DNA of 64,000 nucleotides from Marinococcus luteus (GTDB taxonomy: Bacteria; Bacillota; Bacilli; Bacillales; Marinococcaceae), in assembly GCF_900106595.1 (NCBI RefSeq), contig NZ_FNNC01000007.1, positions 1-64,000 of the forward strand, read 5' to 3'. The notes below the pieces were generated by a model. The model saw nothing but the letters and a program-made list of their open reading frames with translations. It was not told where the DNA came from and did no database searches. The first letter of the stretch is position 1. The number at the start of each line of letters is the position of its first letter. Below are positions 37,958 to 50,487 of this stretch, piece by piece. The translations under genes and the position numbers were made by a program.

Positions 37958-38112
37958 CACTTATCAAGAGAGGTGGAGGGGCTGGCCCTGTGAAACCCGG
38001 CAACCAGTCTGCATAAGCAGACATGGTGCCAATTCCTGCAGGCAAACGTCTGCAAGATGAGTGGAAAGGATCCTTTAAAACCTTTCTGCTCGTGTGCAGA
38101 AGGGTTTTTTAT
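37958..38112 (+). promoter_or_regulatory. SAM-I (S-box) riboswitch with terminator
   Basis: An S-box leader. P1 forms between 37958-37965 and 38056-38063, and the conserved AAGAGAGGTGGAGGG, AACCCGGCAACC and TGGTGCCAATTCCTGC segments are present. The expression platform is an intrinsic terminator with a 13-bp stem (38077-38089 with 38096-38108) and a U-run. High S-adenosylmethionine should stabilise the aptamer and end transcription before metN, so methionine import rises only when SAM is low. Confidence 0.95.
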
Positions 38113-38217
38113 TTATGAGCCGACAGGGAAAAGAATTGCCGGACTCATGACGATTTAAAACATACTATTTACATCGTTTTAATAAAGATAAAGAAAAGCG
38201 ATGAAGGAGAGAGCGGT

Positions 38218-39237
38218 ATGATCCAATTAAAAGGTTTATCCAAGGCCTTTCAGACAAAAACACAAACCGTCACCGCCGTAGACAACGTCAGCATTTCTAT
38301 TGATGAAGGAGAAATTTTCGGCATTATCGGCTACAGCGGCGCCGGCAAAAGTACGCTTGTGAGGCTGTTAAATAAGCTCGAAACCGCAACAAGCGGTGAA
38401 GTAACCATTGAAGGGGAAAGCATTACTTCCTTGAAAGGGCAGTCCCTGCGCAGTGCGCGTCAGGAAATAGGCATGGTATTTCAGCACTTTAATCTGCTGT
38501 GGTCCCGGACGGTAGCAGAAAACATTGCATTTCCGCTCGAAATCGCAAAACAGTCAAAGCAGGAACGAAGCAAAAGGGTGCAGGAACTGGTGAACCTCGT
38601 CGGTCTTGAAGGCCGGGAGGACTCCTATCCTTCTCAGCTGAGCGGCGGCCAGAAGCAGAGGGTGGGCATTGCGAGAGCACTTGCCAATAACCCAAAGGTG
38701 CTGCTTTGCGATGAAGCGACATCGGCGCTGGATCCGAAAACAACAGATTCTATTCTTGCTCTGCTTACAGATATTAATAAAAAACTGGGGCTGACGATTG
38801 TGCTGATCACGCACGAAATGCACGTGATCCGTAAAATCTGCCACCGGGTGGCGGTAATGGAAAGTGGCAGAGTCGTTGAAGAAGGACCGGTGCTGCAAGT
38901 GTTCCGGAACCCGAGGGAGCATATGACTAAAGAATTTGTCCGTCAGATTACGGAGCCGGAGGAGGATGCCTCGGAAATCGTATTTAATGAAGAAGAAACC
39001 GGGGTGGTTGTCCAGCTGAAGTTTTTGGAAAACAAGGCCGAGCAGCCGTTCATTTCCAAAGTCATCCGCCAGTTTGATGTGGATGTGAACATTATTCAGG
39101 GGAAAATTTCCCAGACGCAGCGCGGCAGTTACGGCTCCCTTTTCATCCGCATCAAAGGCAGCAGTGAAGAAATCGACAAAGCGCTGGCCTACCTCCGCGA
39201 AGAAGAAATAGAAGCAGAGGTGATGGAGCGTGCTTAA
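38218..39237 (+). CDS. metN: Methionine ABC transporter ATP-binding protein
   Basis: A 339-residue ABC ATPase. It powers uptake of methionine and its analogues through MetP. Walker A GYSGAGKST (about residues 38-46), signature LSGGQKQRVGIARAL and Walker B LLCDEAT are intact. A C-terminal NIL/ACT-like domain (about 260-339) binds methionine and inhibits transport in the family. It begins the metNPQ operon under the SAM riboswitch and overlaps metP by eight bases. Confidence 0.95.
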   Translation: MIQLKGLSKAFQTKTQTVTAVDNVSISIDEGEIFGIIGYSGAGKSTLVRLLNKLETATSGEVTIEGESITSLKGQSLRSARQEIGMVFQHFNLLWSRTVAENIAFPLEIAKQSKQERSKRVQELVNLVGLEGREDSYPSQLSGGQKQRVGIARALANNPKVLLCDEATSALDPKTTDSILALLTDINKKLGLTIVLITHEMHVIRKICHRVAVMESGRVVEEGPVLQVFRNPREHMTKEFVRQITEPEEDASEIVFNEEETGVVVQLKFLENKAEQPFISKVIRQFDVDVNIIQGKISQTQRGSYGSLFIRIKGSSEEIDKALAYLREEEIEAEVMERA

Positions 39238-39898
39238 CACCTGGATGGAAGAAATCAATTGGGAAAACATGTGGGTCGCTACGTGGGAAACCCTCTTTAT
39301 GAGCCTGATTGCGGTAGCAGCCACCTTTTTACTCGGTACGATACTAGGGGTTCTGCTGTATTTAACAGACAAAGGAAACATGTGGGAAAACAAGCCGGTG
39401 CACACGGTAACGGCAGCTGTCGTTAATATTTTCCGCTCTATTCCATTTATTATCCTGATCATTCTGCTTATTCCGTTTACCACCTTTCTGCTTGGCACGA
39501 TGCTTGGGCCAAGCGCAGCACTGCCGGCGCTGATTATCGGTGCAGCTCCATTCTACGCCCGCCTGGTGGAAATTGGGCTTAGAGAAGTGGACAAGGGTGT
39601 TATTGAAGCCTCGCAGGCGATGGGAGCGAGTCAGTGGCAGATTATTCAAAAAGTACTTCTGCCTGAAGCGCTGCCGTCCTTAATTTCCGGCATCACCGTG
39701 ACCGGTATTACGCTGGTGAGTTACACCGCCATGGCTGGTGTTGTAGGAGGCGGCGGTCTCGGGAACCTTGCGTACCAGGAAGGGTTCCAGCGCAGCAACA
39801 ATGAAGTGGTATTTGTTGCTACGGTCCTGATTCTTGTCATTGTCTTCATTCTGCAGTGGATTGGTGATGTTTGGACAAGACAGATAGATAAACGATAA
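39230..39898 (+). CDS. metP: Methionine ABC transporter permease
   Basis: A 222-residue inner-membrane permease with five or so helices and the ABC-permease EAA loop (EASQAMGASQWQIIQKVLLPEALP). It starts at GTG 39230 inside metN, so the two are translationally coupled. It forms the translocation path for methionine supplied by the lipoprotein MetQ. It is called MetI in Enterobacteria. Confidence 0.95.
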   Translation: MLNTWMEEINWENMWVATWETLFMSLIAVAATFLLGTILGVLLYLTDKGNMWENKPVHTVTAAVVNIFRSIPFIILIILLIPFTTFLLGTMLGPSAALPALIIGAAPFYARLVEIGLREVDKGVIEASQAMGASQWQIIQKVLLPEALPSLISGITVTGITLVSYTAMAGVVGGGGLGNLAYQEGFQRSNNEVVFVATVLILVIVFILQWIGDVWTRQIDKR

Positions 39899-39924
39899 AT
39901 ATTATATTAATGGGGGAATTTTTC

Positions 39925-40758
39925 ATGAAAAAAACACTACTCGGCGTTTCATTACTTTCCACGGCAGTGCTTGCAGCCTGCGGCTCTGATTCAGAATCCG
40001 GCAGTGGCTCCGGGGAAGAAACAGAGACACTTACTGTAGGTGCCACAAGTGTGCCGCACGCAGAAATTCTGGAGTTTGCCGAAGACCAGCTGGCAGAAGA
40101 AAATGTGGAGCTTGAAATCGAAACGTTCAATGACTATATTGTTCCAAACGAATCACTTGCTTCTGAAGAAATTGATGCGAACTATTTTCAGCATATTCCG
40201 TACCTTGAAGACCAGATGGAAGAGAACGATAACTTTGACTTCGTCAATATGGGCGGCATTCACATCGAGCCAATCGGTGTTTATTCCCAGGAGTATGACA
40301 GCCTTGACGCCCTTCCGGACGGAGCTGAAATAATTATGAGCAACTCGGTTGCAGACCACGGCCGGATTTTGCAGATGCTCGAGCAGGAAGGCGTGCTCAC
40401 GCTTGAAGAAGGCGCCGGCGTTGAAGCAACAGTGGATGATATTGCCGAAAATCCGAAAAACCTGCAGTTCCAGGCGGACATTGACGCGGCTACACTTCCG
40501 CAGGTGTACAATAACGGCGAAGGGGATGCAGTATTCATCAACTCCAATTATGCAATTGATGCAGATTTGAGCCCTCAGGAAGACGCCATTGCGCTTGAAA
40601 GTCCGGAGGATAATCCGTATGTTAATGTGGTAGCAGCCCGGGCAGAGGATGAAGACAATGAAACAATTCAGACGCTTGTAGATGTGCTGCAGTCGGATGA
40701 AACCCAGGAATTTATTGAAGAAGAATATGACGGAGCCGTCATTCCTGCAGAGCAGTAA
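39925..40758 (+). CDS. metQ: Methionine-binding lipoprotein MetQ
   Basis: A 277-residue substrate-binding lipoprotein. The signal peptide ends in LAAC, giving a lipidated cysteine; an acidic serine-rich linker follows, then a NlpA/MetQ binding domain (HAEILEFAED, ANYFQHIPYLE, NSNYAIDA). It captures methionine outside the membrane and hands it to MetPN. I chose ATG 39925; ATG 39910 precedes the ribosome site. It is the last gene of the operon, followed by a terminator. Confidence 0.95.
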   Translation: MKKTLLGVSLLSTAVLAACGSDSESGSGSGEETETLTVGATSVPHAEILEFAEDQLAEENVELEIETFNDYIVPNESLASEEIDANYFQHIPYLEDQMEENDNFDFVNMGGIHIEPIGVYSQEYDSLDALPDGAEIIMSNSVADHGRILQMLEQEGVLTLEEGAGVEATVDDIAENPKNLQFQADIDAATLPQVYNNGEGDAVFINSNYAIDADLSPQEDAIALESPEDNPYVNVVAARAEDEDNETIQTLVDVLQSDETQEFIEEEYDGAVIPAEQ

Positions 40759-40768
40759 TAGCGGTCAG

Positions 40769-40799
40769 GCCGGACTCTTTGACTGAGTCCGGCTTTTTA
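40769..40799 (+). terminator. Intrinsic terminator after metQ
   Basis: A perfect 9-bp stem (40769-40777 with 40785-40793) followed by five T residues. Confidence 0.88.
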
Positions 40800-40905
40800 T
40801 ATCAGAGAAAAACAGAAGAGAATCTTCATTGAAAGAGTTTTTCCTTTTTTACTTCTCAGTGAGGTTTGGTATACTGTAAGAGTGAATGAAGAAAAGCATT
40901 GAATA

Positions 40906-40951
40906 GGGAGGGTCGTTCCTGCAAATGGTTTGTATAGGCACCCTCCTTTTT
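40906..40951 (+). terminator. Hairpin terminator of a possible short transcript
   Basis: GGAGGGT (40907-40913) pairs with ACCCTCC (40940-40946), with a second CCT/AGG pairing inside the loop, then five T residues. A TATACT at 40870-40875 lies 30 bases upstream as a possible -10. The 40759-41161 gap contains the metQ terminator, this unit and the suf promoter; no protein gene was seen. Confidence 0.5.
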
Positions 40952-41065
40952 GTATGAACGCTTTTATTGAGAATGAAGTGATCGTATTCTCATTTATTTC
41001 CCGTGTGATCTTTTGCCATATAGTAGCAAAAAAATGAAATATATCGGGATGGAAAGCGAGTTTGC

Positions 41066-41094
41066 TTGAAGTCAGTTTACATTTGTTATAAAAT
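41066..41094 (+). promoter_or_regulatory. Sigma-A promoter of the suf operon
   Basis: TTGAAG (41066-41071), 17-base spacer, TAAAAT (41089-41094). No iron-sulfur regulator site was recognised. Confidence 0.65.
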
Positions 41095-41161
41095 AATAAT
41101 TATAATAAATAGAGAAAAAACAGCGGTTTCCGCTTGATTCCAAAATATGGAGGTATGCAAA

Positions 41162-41950
41162 ATGGCAACGCCGAACTTGAAAATTGAGAATTTGCACGTA
41201 GAAATTGAAGGTACTGAAATCATTAAAGGTTTCGATCTGGAAATGAACGGCGGAGAAATTCACGCAATCATGGGACCAAACGGAACAGGTAAATCCACCC
41301 TCGCTTCTGCAGTGATGGGTCACCCGAAGTATGAAATCACTAAAGGGACTATCACTCTTGATGGAGAAGACGTTCTCGACATGGAAGTTGACGAGCGTGC
41401 AAGAGCAGGCCTCTTCCTCGCCATGCAGTATCCTAGTGAAGTGAGCGGTGTAACAAACTCTGACTTCATGCGTTCGGCCATTAACGCTAAGCGCGGAGAA
41501 GGAAACGAAATCCAGCTGATGAAATTTATCCGCCAGATGGACGAAAAAATGAACATGCTTGAAATTGACGAATCGTTCTCCCAGCGTTACTTAAACGAAG
41601 GGTTCTCCGGCGGTGAGAAAAAGCGTAATGAAATTCTTCAGCTTCTCATGATGGAACCAAAAATCGCTATCCTGGACGAAATCGACTCCGGTCTTGATAT
41701 CGACGCGCTCAAAGTCGTTTCCAAAGGCGTAAATGACATGAAAAGCCCGGACTTTGGCGCCTTAATCATCACTCACTATCAGCGTCTCTTAAACTACATT
41801 ACTCCGGATAAAGTACACGTCATGATGCAGGGGCGCATCGTTAAATCCGGCGGCGCCGAACTAGCTCAGCGTCTCGAAAGCGAAGGCTATGAGTGGATTA
41901 AGGAAGAACTCGGCATTGAAAACGAACGCGTTGGGGAACCACAGGAATAA
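41162..41950 (+). CDS. sufC: Fe-S cluster assembly ATPase SufC
   Basis: A 262-residue ABC-type ATPase that is soluble and works with SufB and SufD to build Fe-S clusters. Walker A GPNGTGKST, the Q loop, signature FSGGEKKRNEIL and Walker B AILDEIDSGLD are complete. ATG 41162 follows GGAGGT at 7 bases; an in-frame ATG at 41147 lies ahead of that site. It is the first gene of the sufCDSUB operon, the essential Fe-S assembly system in Bacillus. Confidence 0.96.
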   Translation: MATPNLKIENLHVEIEGTEIIKGFDLEMNGGEIHAIMGPNGTGKSTLASAVMGHPKYEITKGTITLDGEDVLDMEVDERARAGLFLAMQYPSEVSGVTNSDFMRSAINAKRGEGNEIQLMKFIRQMDEKMNMLEIDESFSQRYLNEGFSGGEKKRNEILQLLMMEPKIAILDEIDSGLDIDALKVVSKGVNDMKSPDFGALIITHYQRLLNYITPDKVHVMMQGRIVKSGGAELAQRLESEGYEWIKEELGIENERVGEPQE

Positions 41951-41975
41951 TTTTAACAGCAGGGGAGGCGAAATA

Positions 41976-44942
<2,967 letters not shown>

Positions 44943-45011
44943 TACAGTAACGTGCTTGAAACGCAGCGGGAATGACATTATTTATTCCCGACTCTAAGGA
45001 GGTATTTTCAT

Positions 45012-46412
45012 ATGGCAAAACAAATGCCGGAAATTGGTGAAGACTATCAGTATGGTTTTCATGACAAAGACGTTTCTATTTTCCGTTCTGGTAAAGGCCT
45101 CACAGACGAAATTGTAAAAGAAATTTCTAAAATTAAAGAAGAGCCGCAGTGGATGCTTGACTTCCGTCTGAAGTCCCTGGAAATCTTCTATAAAAAACCA
45201 ATGCCGCAATGGGGCGGCGATCTCTCCGGACTGGACTTTGACGCTATTACGTATTACGTAAAACCGTCCGAGCGTTCTGAAAAATCGTGGGACGAAGTAC
45301 CGGAAGAAATTAAAAACACGTTCGACAAGCTTGGTATTCCGGAAGCGGAACAAAAGTATCTGGCAGGTGTATCTGCACAGTACGAATCCGAAGTTGTATA
45401 TCACAACATGGAAAAAGAGCTTGAAGATCAGGGTATCGTGTTTAAAGACACAGATACAGCAGTGAAAGAAAACGAAGAATTGTTCCGTGAGCACTTTGCG
45501 AAAGTTATTCCGCCGTCTGACAACAAATTCTCGGCGCTGAACTCCGCAGTATGGTCCGGTGGTTCCTTTATCTATGTACCAAAAGGTGCAAAAGTAGAAA
45601 CACCGCTTCAGGCTTATTTCCGGATTAATTCGGAAAACATGGGACAGTTTGAGCGTACGCTGATCATTGCAGACGAAGGCAGCTCCGTGCATTATGTGGA
45701 AGGGTGTACCGCACCAGTTTACTCCACGGATTCCCTGCACAGTGCCGTTGTTGAAATCATCGTGAAAAAAGATGCGTACTGCCGTTATACAACGATCCAA
45801 AACTGGGCGCCAAACGTTTACAACCTCGTTACAAAACGGGCAGTTGCCGACGAAGGTGCCACGATGGAATGGGTTGACGGTAACATCGGCTCCAAATTGA
45901 CGATGAAGTATCCATCGATTATTATGCGCGGTGAAGGTGCGAAAGGTACCGTTCTTTCCATCGCTATCGCTGGACGCGGTCAGCACCAGGATGCAGGCGC
46001 AAAAGTAATGCACCTGGCTCCGAACTGTTCTTCCACCATCGTTTCGAAATCCATTTCGAAACAGGGCGGCAAAGTAACGTACCGCGGTATTGCGAACTTT
46101 GGACGCAAGTCCGACGGTTCCAAGTCGAAAATCGAATGTGATACGTTGATTATGGATAACGAATCCACTTCGGATACGATTCCATACAACGAAATTTATA
46201 ACAACAACATTGCTCTTGAACACGAAGCGACGGTATCAAAAGTATCAGAAGAGCAGCTCTTCTATCTGATGAGCCGCGGCGTTGGTGAACAGGAAGCAAC
46301 TGAAATGATCGTTATGGGCTTCATTGAGCCGTTCACAAAAGAACTGCCAATGGAATATGCCGTAGAAATGAACCGTTTGATCAGCTTTGAAATGGAAGGC
46401 TCGATCGGTTAA
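45012..46412 (+). CDS. sufB: Fe-S cluster assembly protein SufB
   Basis: A 466-residue core scaffold of the SUF machinery. The beta-helix domain contains [10 protein letters not shown], whose cysteine has been linked to cluster assembly, and the C-terminus has [26 protein letters not shown] precedes the ATG. It is the last gene of the operon, 69 bases after sufU, and is followed by a long terminator. Confidence 0.97.
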   Translation: MAKQMPEIGEDYQYGFHDKDVSIFRSGKGLTDEIVKEISKIKEEPQWMLDFRLKSLEIFYKKPMPQWGGDLSGLDFDAITYYVKPSERSEKSWDEVPEEIKNTFDKLGIPEAEQKYLAGVSAQYESEVVYHNMEKELEDQGIVFKDTDTAVKENEELFREHFAKVIPPSDNKFSALNSAVWSGGSFIYVPKGAKVETPLQAYFRINSENMGQFERTLIIADEGSSVHYVEGCTAPVYSTDSLHSAVVEIIVKKDAYCRYTTIQNWAPNVYNLVTKRAVADEGATMEWVDGNIGSKLTMKYPSIIMRGEGAKGTVLSIAIAGRGQHQDAGAKVMHLAPNCSSTIVSKSISKQGGKVTYRGIANFGRKSDGSKSKIECDTLIMDNESTSDTIPYNEIYNNNIALEHEATVSKVSEEQLFYLMSRGVGEQEATEMIVMGFIEPFTKELPMEYAVEMNRLISFEMEGSIG

Positions 46413-46438
46413 TTTCCCTGCCCTGTACGAAAAATAGG

Positions 46439-46487
46439 AACTGTCCTTTAAAGAGCTGTTACTGCTCTAAAAAGGGCAGTTTTTTTG
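46439..46487 (+). terminator. Intrinsic terminator after sufB
   Basis: An approximately 18-bp stem with minor mismatches (46439-46456 with 46464-46481) and a run of T residues. Confidence 0.87.
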
Positions 46488-46531
46488 TTTTATTTTAAAG
46501 AAGAACGTGAAAAGAAAAGAGAGGTGAATAA

Positions 46532-47404
46532 ATGATGATATACGTTGGTTTAACTGGCTGGGGGGACCACGACTCCCTTTATCCAAAAGGATTAAAGCAG
46601 ACTGACAAGCTGAAAGAATACAGTAAATATTTTCCCACGGTAGAAGTGGATTCTTCCTTCTACGCTATTCAGCCGAAGAAAAATATTGATAAATGGCTGC
46701 GGGAGACGCCGGATTCGTTTCAATTTATTATGAAGGCCTATCAGGAAATGACCGGACACCAGCGCGGCCCGAGTAAATATGAATCAAAAAAGGAAATGTT
46801 CGAGCAGTACGCCCTGTCGGTGCGCCCAATGAAAGAAGCAGGCAAATTAGCGATGGTGCTGTGCCAGTTTCCACCCTGGTTTGAATGCAACAGGGAAAAT
46901 GTGGACTATCTCCGCTACTTAAGAGATCAGCTGCAGGAATTCCCCTGCGCCCTTGAGTTCCGCCATGAATCATGGTTCCACCCGAGCTTCCGGGAAAAAA
47001 CGCTTGAATTCATGAAAAATGAAGACTGGATCCATTCCGTGGTGGATGAGCCACAGATTGAAGGCGGATCGGTGCCGATTGTGGAGGAGGCCACCACGTC
47101 CTCCAAAACGTTAATTCGTCTGCACGGGCGTGACAAGAATGCGTGGCTGAAGCCGGCACGGGGCCAGGAGTGGCGGAAGGTGCGCTACCGCTATAACTAT
47201 TCCGATGCAGAGCTTCAGGAATGGCAGGGACGGGCGGAAAGGCTGCAGAAACAAAGCAGCGACGTGTACATGATTTTTAATAACAATTCCGAGCGTCACG
47301 CGGCTCCGAATGCACGCCGGCTGCTGGAGCTTTCCGGTATTGAATACGAAGGGCTTACTCCAAAACAAACTTCGCTCTTTGATGACGAGACCCGTGATTC
47401 GTAG
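46532..47404 (+). CDS. yunF: DUF72 TIM-barrel protein YunF
   Basis: A 290-residue DUF72 protein. The family signature is present at the start (TGWGDHDSLY, VEVDSSFYAI) and in the middle (EFRHESWF, with LIRLHGRD and VYMIFNNN later). The fold is a TIM barrel; the biochemical activity is not established. AGAGGTG precedes adjacent ATG codons at 46532 and 46535. In B. subtilis it is also located near suf and yunD. It probably shares a transcript with yunD. Confidence 0.88.
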   Translation: MMIYVGLTGWGDHDSLYPKGLKQTDKLKEYSKYFPTVEVDSSFYAIQPKKNIDKWLRETPDSFQFIMKAYQEMTGHQRGPSKYESKKEMFEQYALSVRPMKEAGKLAMVLCQFPPWFECNRENVDYLRYLRDQLQEFPCALEFRHESWFHPSFREKTLEFMKNEDWIHSVVDEPQIEGGSVPIVEEATTSSKTLIRLHGRDKNAWLKPARGQEWRKVRYRYNYSDAELQEWQGRAERLQKQSSDVYMIFNNNSERHAAPNARRLLELSGIEYEGLTPKQTSLFDDETRDS

Positions 47405-47479
47405 TAAGATAAAAGAAGATGAAATGCACTCGTTCTGCACCTCAGCAGGCGGAGACGAGCACAAAGGCGGTGAAACCTG

Positions 47480-48883
47480 TTGTCCTCCAGTTTTTCTGTT
47501 TACCTGTACCACACAAACGACATTCACAGTGATTTGGATCAATGGACACGCACAGCAGCATATTTAAAAGAACGGGAAAAATTCCGGCAGGAGCGGGGGG
47601 AGTCAGTTCTTCTTCTGGATCTCGGGGACCATACTGACCGGGTGCACGCCGTCACAGAAGCCACAAGGGGAAAAGGTAATGTGGAGCTTATGAATGAAGC
47701 GGGCATTCAATATGCGGCGGTTGGAAACAATGAAGGCATCACGTTTGCAAAAGAAGAGCTGAACCATATGTACGATGAAGCCGGATTTCAGGTGCTTCTG
47801 GCCAACTTGTTTGATACAGACGGCCGCCGTCCCGGGTGGGCGGAGCCATACAGTATCCATACGACAAAAGAAGGGATACGGATCGGCCTGCTCGGCGTAA
47901 CCGTTCCTTTTTACCCGTTTTATGAAGGACTGGACTGGAAGATCACAGAACCGGAGCATGTAATAGAAACATTTCTGCCCGAGCTCAGGGAACAGTCGGA
48001 CGTGATGGTTTTAATGTCGCATCTGGGCTATCCACAGGATTTGGAGCTCGCTGCCTCCTATGATTTTGATGTTATTCTGGGAGCACACACCCACCACCTG
48101 CTTGAAGAGCCGGAATGGGTGGATAATACATTGATCACGCAGTGCGGCAAATTCGGTACGCACGCAGGGGAGCTTGAGCTCCAGTTTGAAGGGGAGGAAC
48201 AGCGCCTCTCGGGCATTGTTGGCCGAACGGTGGATATGCGCCGGCTAAAGCCTTCCCCAATCACTGAAAGGCTTCTGGGGGCGCTTGAGGACGAAGCAGA
48301 TAAAGACATGAATGAAGTGGTGACAGAAATTGCAGAGCCATTATCTGTGTCATGGACCCAGGATTCTCCATTTGCCTCGCTTCTTGCCGATGGGTTGCGG
48401 GAGTGGTGCAAAACGGAGATATCCATGTTGAATTCAGGACTGCTGCTTCATTCGCTGCCCGCAGGACCGGTGACGAAAAAGGATATTCACCGCCTGTGTC
48501 CCCACCCGATTAACCCATGCGTAGTGGCGGTGAAAGGGCACGTGCTTGAAGAAGTAGTGAAGAAAGCTTTTACAGAGGAAATGATCCGCCTGCCGCTGAA
48601 AGGATTTGGCTTCCGCGGGGAGATGCTTGGCCACATGGTATTCAGCGGCATGCAGATAGAAGCGGATTACGAATACGGAGAGTGGACGGTGCAGAGTATC
48701 CGGATCGGATACGAATTGCTTGATCACGCAGAAACGTATGAGCTGGCCACGCTTGATATGTTTACGCTCGGTCCGTTATACACCGGCTTGTCCAACGCAG
48801 AGTCGAAACAATACTATATGCCGGAAATGATGCGGGACATTCTGGCCGATGTGCTGGTGAAGCAGTATACGGCCGGGTCCTGA
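47480..48883 (+). CDS. yunD: Cytosolic metallophosphatase YunD (5'-nucleotidase family)
   Basis: A 467-residue two-domain phosphatase of the 5'-nucleotidase/UshA family. The metallophosphatase domain (about 1-270) has TNDIHSD, LDLGDHTD, GNNEG and GAHTHHL; a 5'-nucleotidase C-terminal domain follows. There is no signal peptide, unlike UshA, so it should act in the cytosol. GNNEG takes the place of the usual GNHE. The start is TTG 47480, 6 bases after AAAGGCGGTGA. The substrate has not been defined. Confidence 0.85.
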   Translation: MSSSFSVYLYHTNDIHSDLDQWTRTAAYLKEREKFRQERGESVLLLDLGDHTDRVHAVTEATRGKGNVELMNEAGIQYAAVGNNEGITFAKEELNHMYDEAGFQVLLANLFDTDGRRPGWAEPYSIHTTKEGIRIGLLGVTVPFYPFYEGLDWKITEPEHVIETFLPELREQSDVMVLMSHLGYPQDLELAASYDFDVILGAHTHHLLEEPEWVDNTLITQCGKFGTHAGELELQFEGEEQRLSGIVGRTVDMRRLKPSPITERLLGALEDEADKDMNEVVTEIAEPLSVSWTQDSPFASLLADGLREWCKTEISMLNSGLLLHSLPAGPVTKKDIHRLCPHPINPCVVAVKGHVLEEVVKKAFTEEMIRLPLKGFGFRGEMLGHMVFSGMQIEADYEYGEWTVQSIRIGYELLDHAETYELATLDMFTLGPLYTGLSNAESKQYYMPEMMRDILADVLVKQYTAGS

Positions 48884-48980
48884 CCATCCGCCTGCAGATG
48901 GAAAGCCTTCAGCTTGTTGTTAAGCTTGAAGGTGCTTCTGTCATACGGCAATTGAAGTACAAACATAGGGAGGAACAAAC

Positions 48981-49775
48981 GTGAAACAATACTTAGATCT
49001 CTGCCGTCATGTACTCGAAAATGGCGGAAAAAAAGATGACAGAACCGGCACTGGAACAATCAGCACCTTTGGGTGGCAGATGCGCTTTGACCTGCAGCAG
49101 GGCTTCCCGGTGATCACCACAAAAAAGCTGCATCTGCGTTCCATTATTCACGAGCTCCTTTGGTTTTTACAGGGAGAGACGAACATTGCCTACCTGAAAG
49201 AAAATAAAGTGAAAATCTGGGACTCCTGGGCAGACGAAGAAGGCAATTTAGGGCCAATCTACGGGAAGCAGTGGCGGTCTTGGGAAGGAGCAGGAGGAAA
49301 AACGGTAGACCAGATTTCCGACGTGGTGGAAGCGATCAAAACGAATCCGGACTCAAGAAGACTGATCGTCAGCGCCTGGAACGCAGCAGAAATCGAAGAT
49401 ATGGCGCTTGCGCCGTGCCACTGCCTGTTCCAGTTCTATGTCCAGGACGGAAAGTTGTCGTGCCAGCTGTACCAGCGGAGCGCAGATATTTTTCTCGGCG
49501 TGCCGTTTAACATTGCTTCGTATGCCCTTTTAACGCAAATGATCGCGCACGTATGTGACCTTGAGCCTGGAGAGTTTATTCATACATTTGGAGACGCTCA
49601 TATTTATAACAACCATGTGGAACAAATCAAAACTCAGCTTGAGCGCGAGCCGCGAAGCCTTCCGGAAATGAAAATCACCCGGAATGTGGATTCCATTTTT
49701 GATTTTACCATTGATGATTTTTCGCTCGAAGGGTACGACCCGCATCCCCATATCAAAGGAGAGGTGTCTGTATGA
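48981..49775 (+). CDS. thyA: Thymidylate synthase
   Basis: A 264-residue folate-dependent thymidylate synthase, which methylates dUMP to dTMP. The catalytic cysteine is Cys146 in [16 protein letters not shown] and [13 protein letters not shown] complete the active site. The start is GTG 48981 behind GGGAGGAA. The short form (no 50-residue insertion) corresponds to B. subtilis ThyB. It overlaps dfrA by four bases, coupling dTMP synthesis to recycling of the dihydrofolate it makes. Confidence 0.96.
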   Translation: MKQYLDLCRHVLENGGKKDDRTGTGTISTFGWQMRFDLQQGFPVITTKKLHLRSIIHELLWFLQGETNIAYLKENKVKIWDSWADEEGNLGPIYGKQWRSWEGAGGKTVDQISDVVEAIKTNPDSRRLIVSAWNAAEIEDMALAPCHCLFQFYVQDGKLSCQLYQRSADIFLGVPFNIASYALLTQMIAHVCDLEPGEFIHTFGDAHIYNNHVEQIKTQLEREPRSLPEMKITRNVDSIFDFTIDDFSLEGYDPHPHIKGEVSV

Positions 49776-50263
49776 TCGCATTTGTAGCTGCAGTCGCAAA
49801 CGACCGGGTAATCGGATATAAAAATGACCTCCCCTGGCATCTCCCTGCTGATTTGAAGCATTTTCAACAGGTAACAAAGCACGGGACTGTTATTATGGGA
49901 AGGAAAACGTTTGAATCGATGAACGGGCCGCTCCCGTCACGCACCAATATTGTTATTACAGGTAATACGGACTGGTCGCACGAAGGGGCGCAGGTGGTGA
50001 ACGATATTGAAGAAATCCGCCGGCTTGCCGGAGAAGAAAAGCTGTATTACGTTATCGGAGGCAGCGGCGTTTTTACAGAACTGCTGCCGGACGCTTCTTA
50101 TATGTATCTGACCCATATTGACGCCGATGTTCCGGGAGATACGTATTTTCCGGAATGGAATGAATCCGAATGGGAGATTGCTGAAAAGGAAGAAGGACCC
50201 GTGGATGAAAAAAACAAGCATCCACACCGCTACGTAACGTACAAACGAAAAAATAATATTTAA
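49772..50263 (+). CDS. dfrA: Dihydrofolate reductase
   Basis: A 163-residue NADPH-dependent reductase that regenerates tetrahydrofolate. The motifs [24 protein letters not shown] and [10 protein letters not shown] are in place, with Asp27-type acid Asp27 in the PADL segment. It starts four bases before the thyA stop (ATGA), with GGAGAGGTG upstream. It is the target of trimethoprim; nothing in the sequence suggests a resistant variant. Confidence 0.96.
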   Translation: MIAFVAAVANDRVIGYKNDLPWHLPADLKHFQQVTKHGTVIMGRKTFESMNGPLPSRTNIVITGNTDWSHEGAQVVNDIEEIRRLAGEEKLYYVIGGSGVFTELLPDASYMYLTHIDADVPGDTYFPEWNESEWEIAEKEEGPVDEKNKHPHRYVTYKRKNNI

Positions 50264-50277
50264 AATCATTAAATGTC

Positions 50278-50317
50278 CTGTTGCAGTCCTTGAATTGCGG
50301 CAGGCTGTTTTTATTTA
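50278..50317 (+). terminator. Probable terminator after dfrA
   Basis: An 11-bp stem with several G-U pairs followed by five T residues. Confidence 0.6.
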
Positions 50318-50385
50318 CTTACAAAAAATGAAACTAATGGGTGGATGGAAAAAAACGTTTATAAAAAACTTTTCCGTCGTGTACT

Positions 50386-50414
50386 TTGACAAGGCAAAGA
50401 AAGATAAATATAAT
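50386..50414 (+). promoter_or_regulatory. Sigma-A promoter of the NSS transporter
   Basis: Perfect consensus TTGACA (50386-50391), 17-base spacer, TATAAT (50409-50414). Confidence 0.92.
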
Positions 50415-50487
50415 GAATTATCAGACAAAAGTTGTGCATCAGCAGATGTTCACATAGTCATGTAACAGATAAAAAGGAGGAAGCTTC

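Noticed and set aside
44994-46223. 409-codon frame antisense to sufB, and similar long frames antisense to eno, pgk and nrdE
   Set aside because: They are shadows of strongly codon-biased conserved genes; their sequences have no family features.
48903-48934. Hairpin before thyA as a terminator of yunD
   Set aside because: The stem has a bulge and no T-run follows; it may be a simple inverted repeat.
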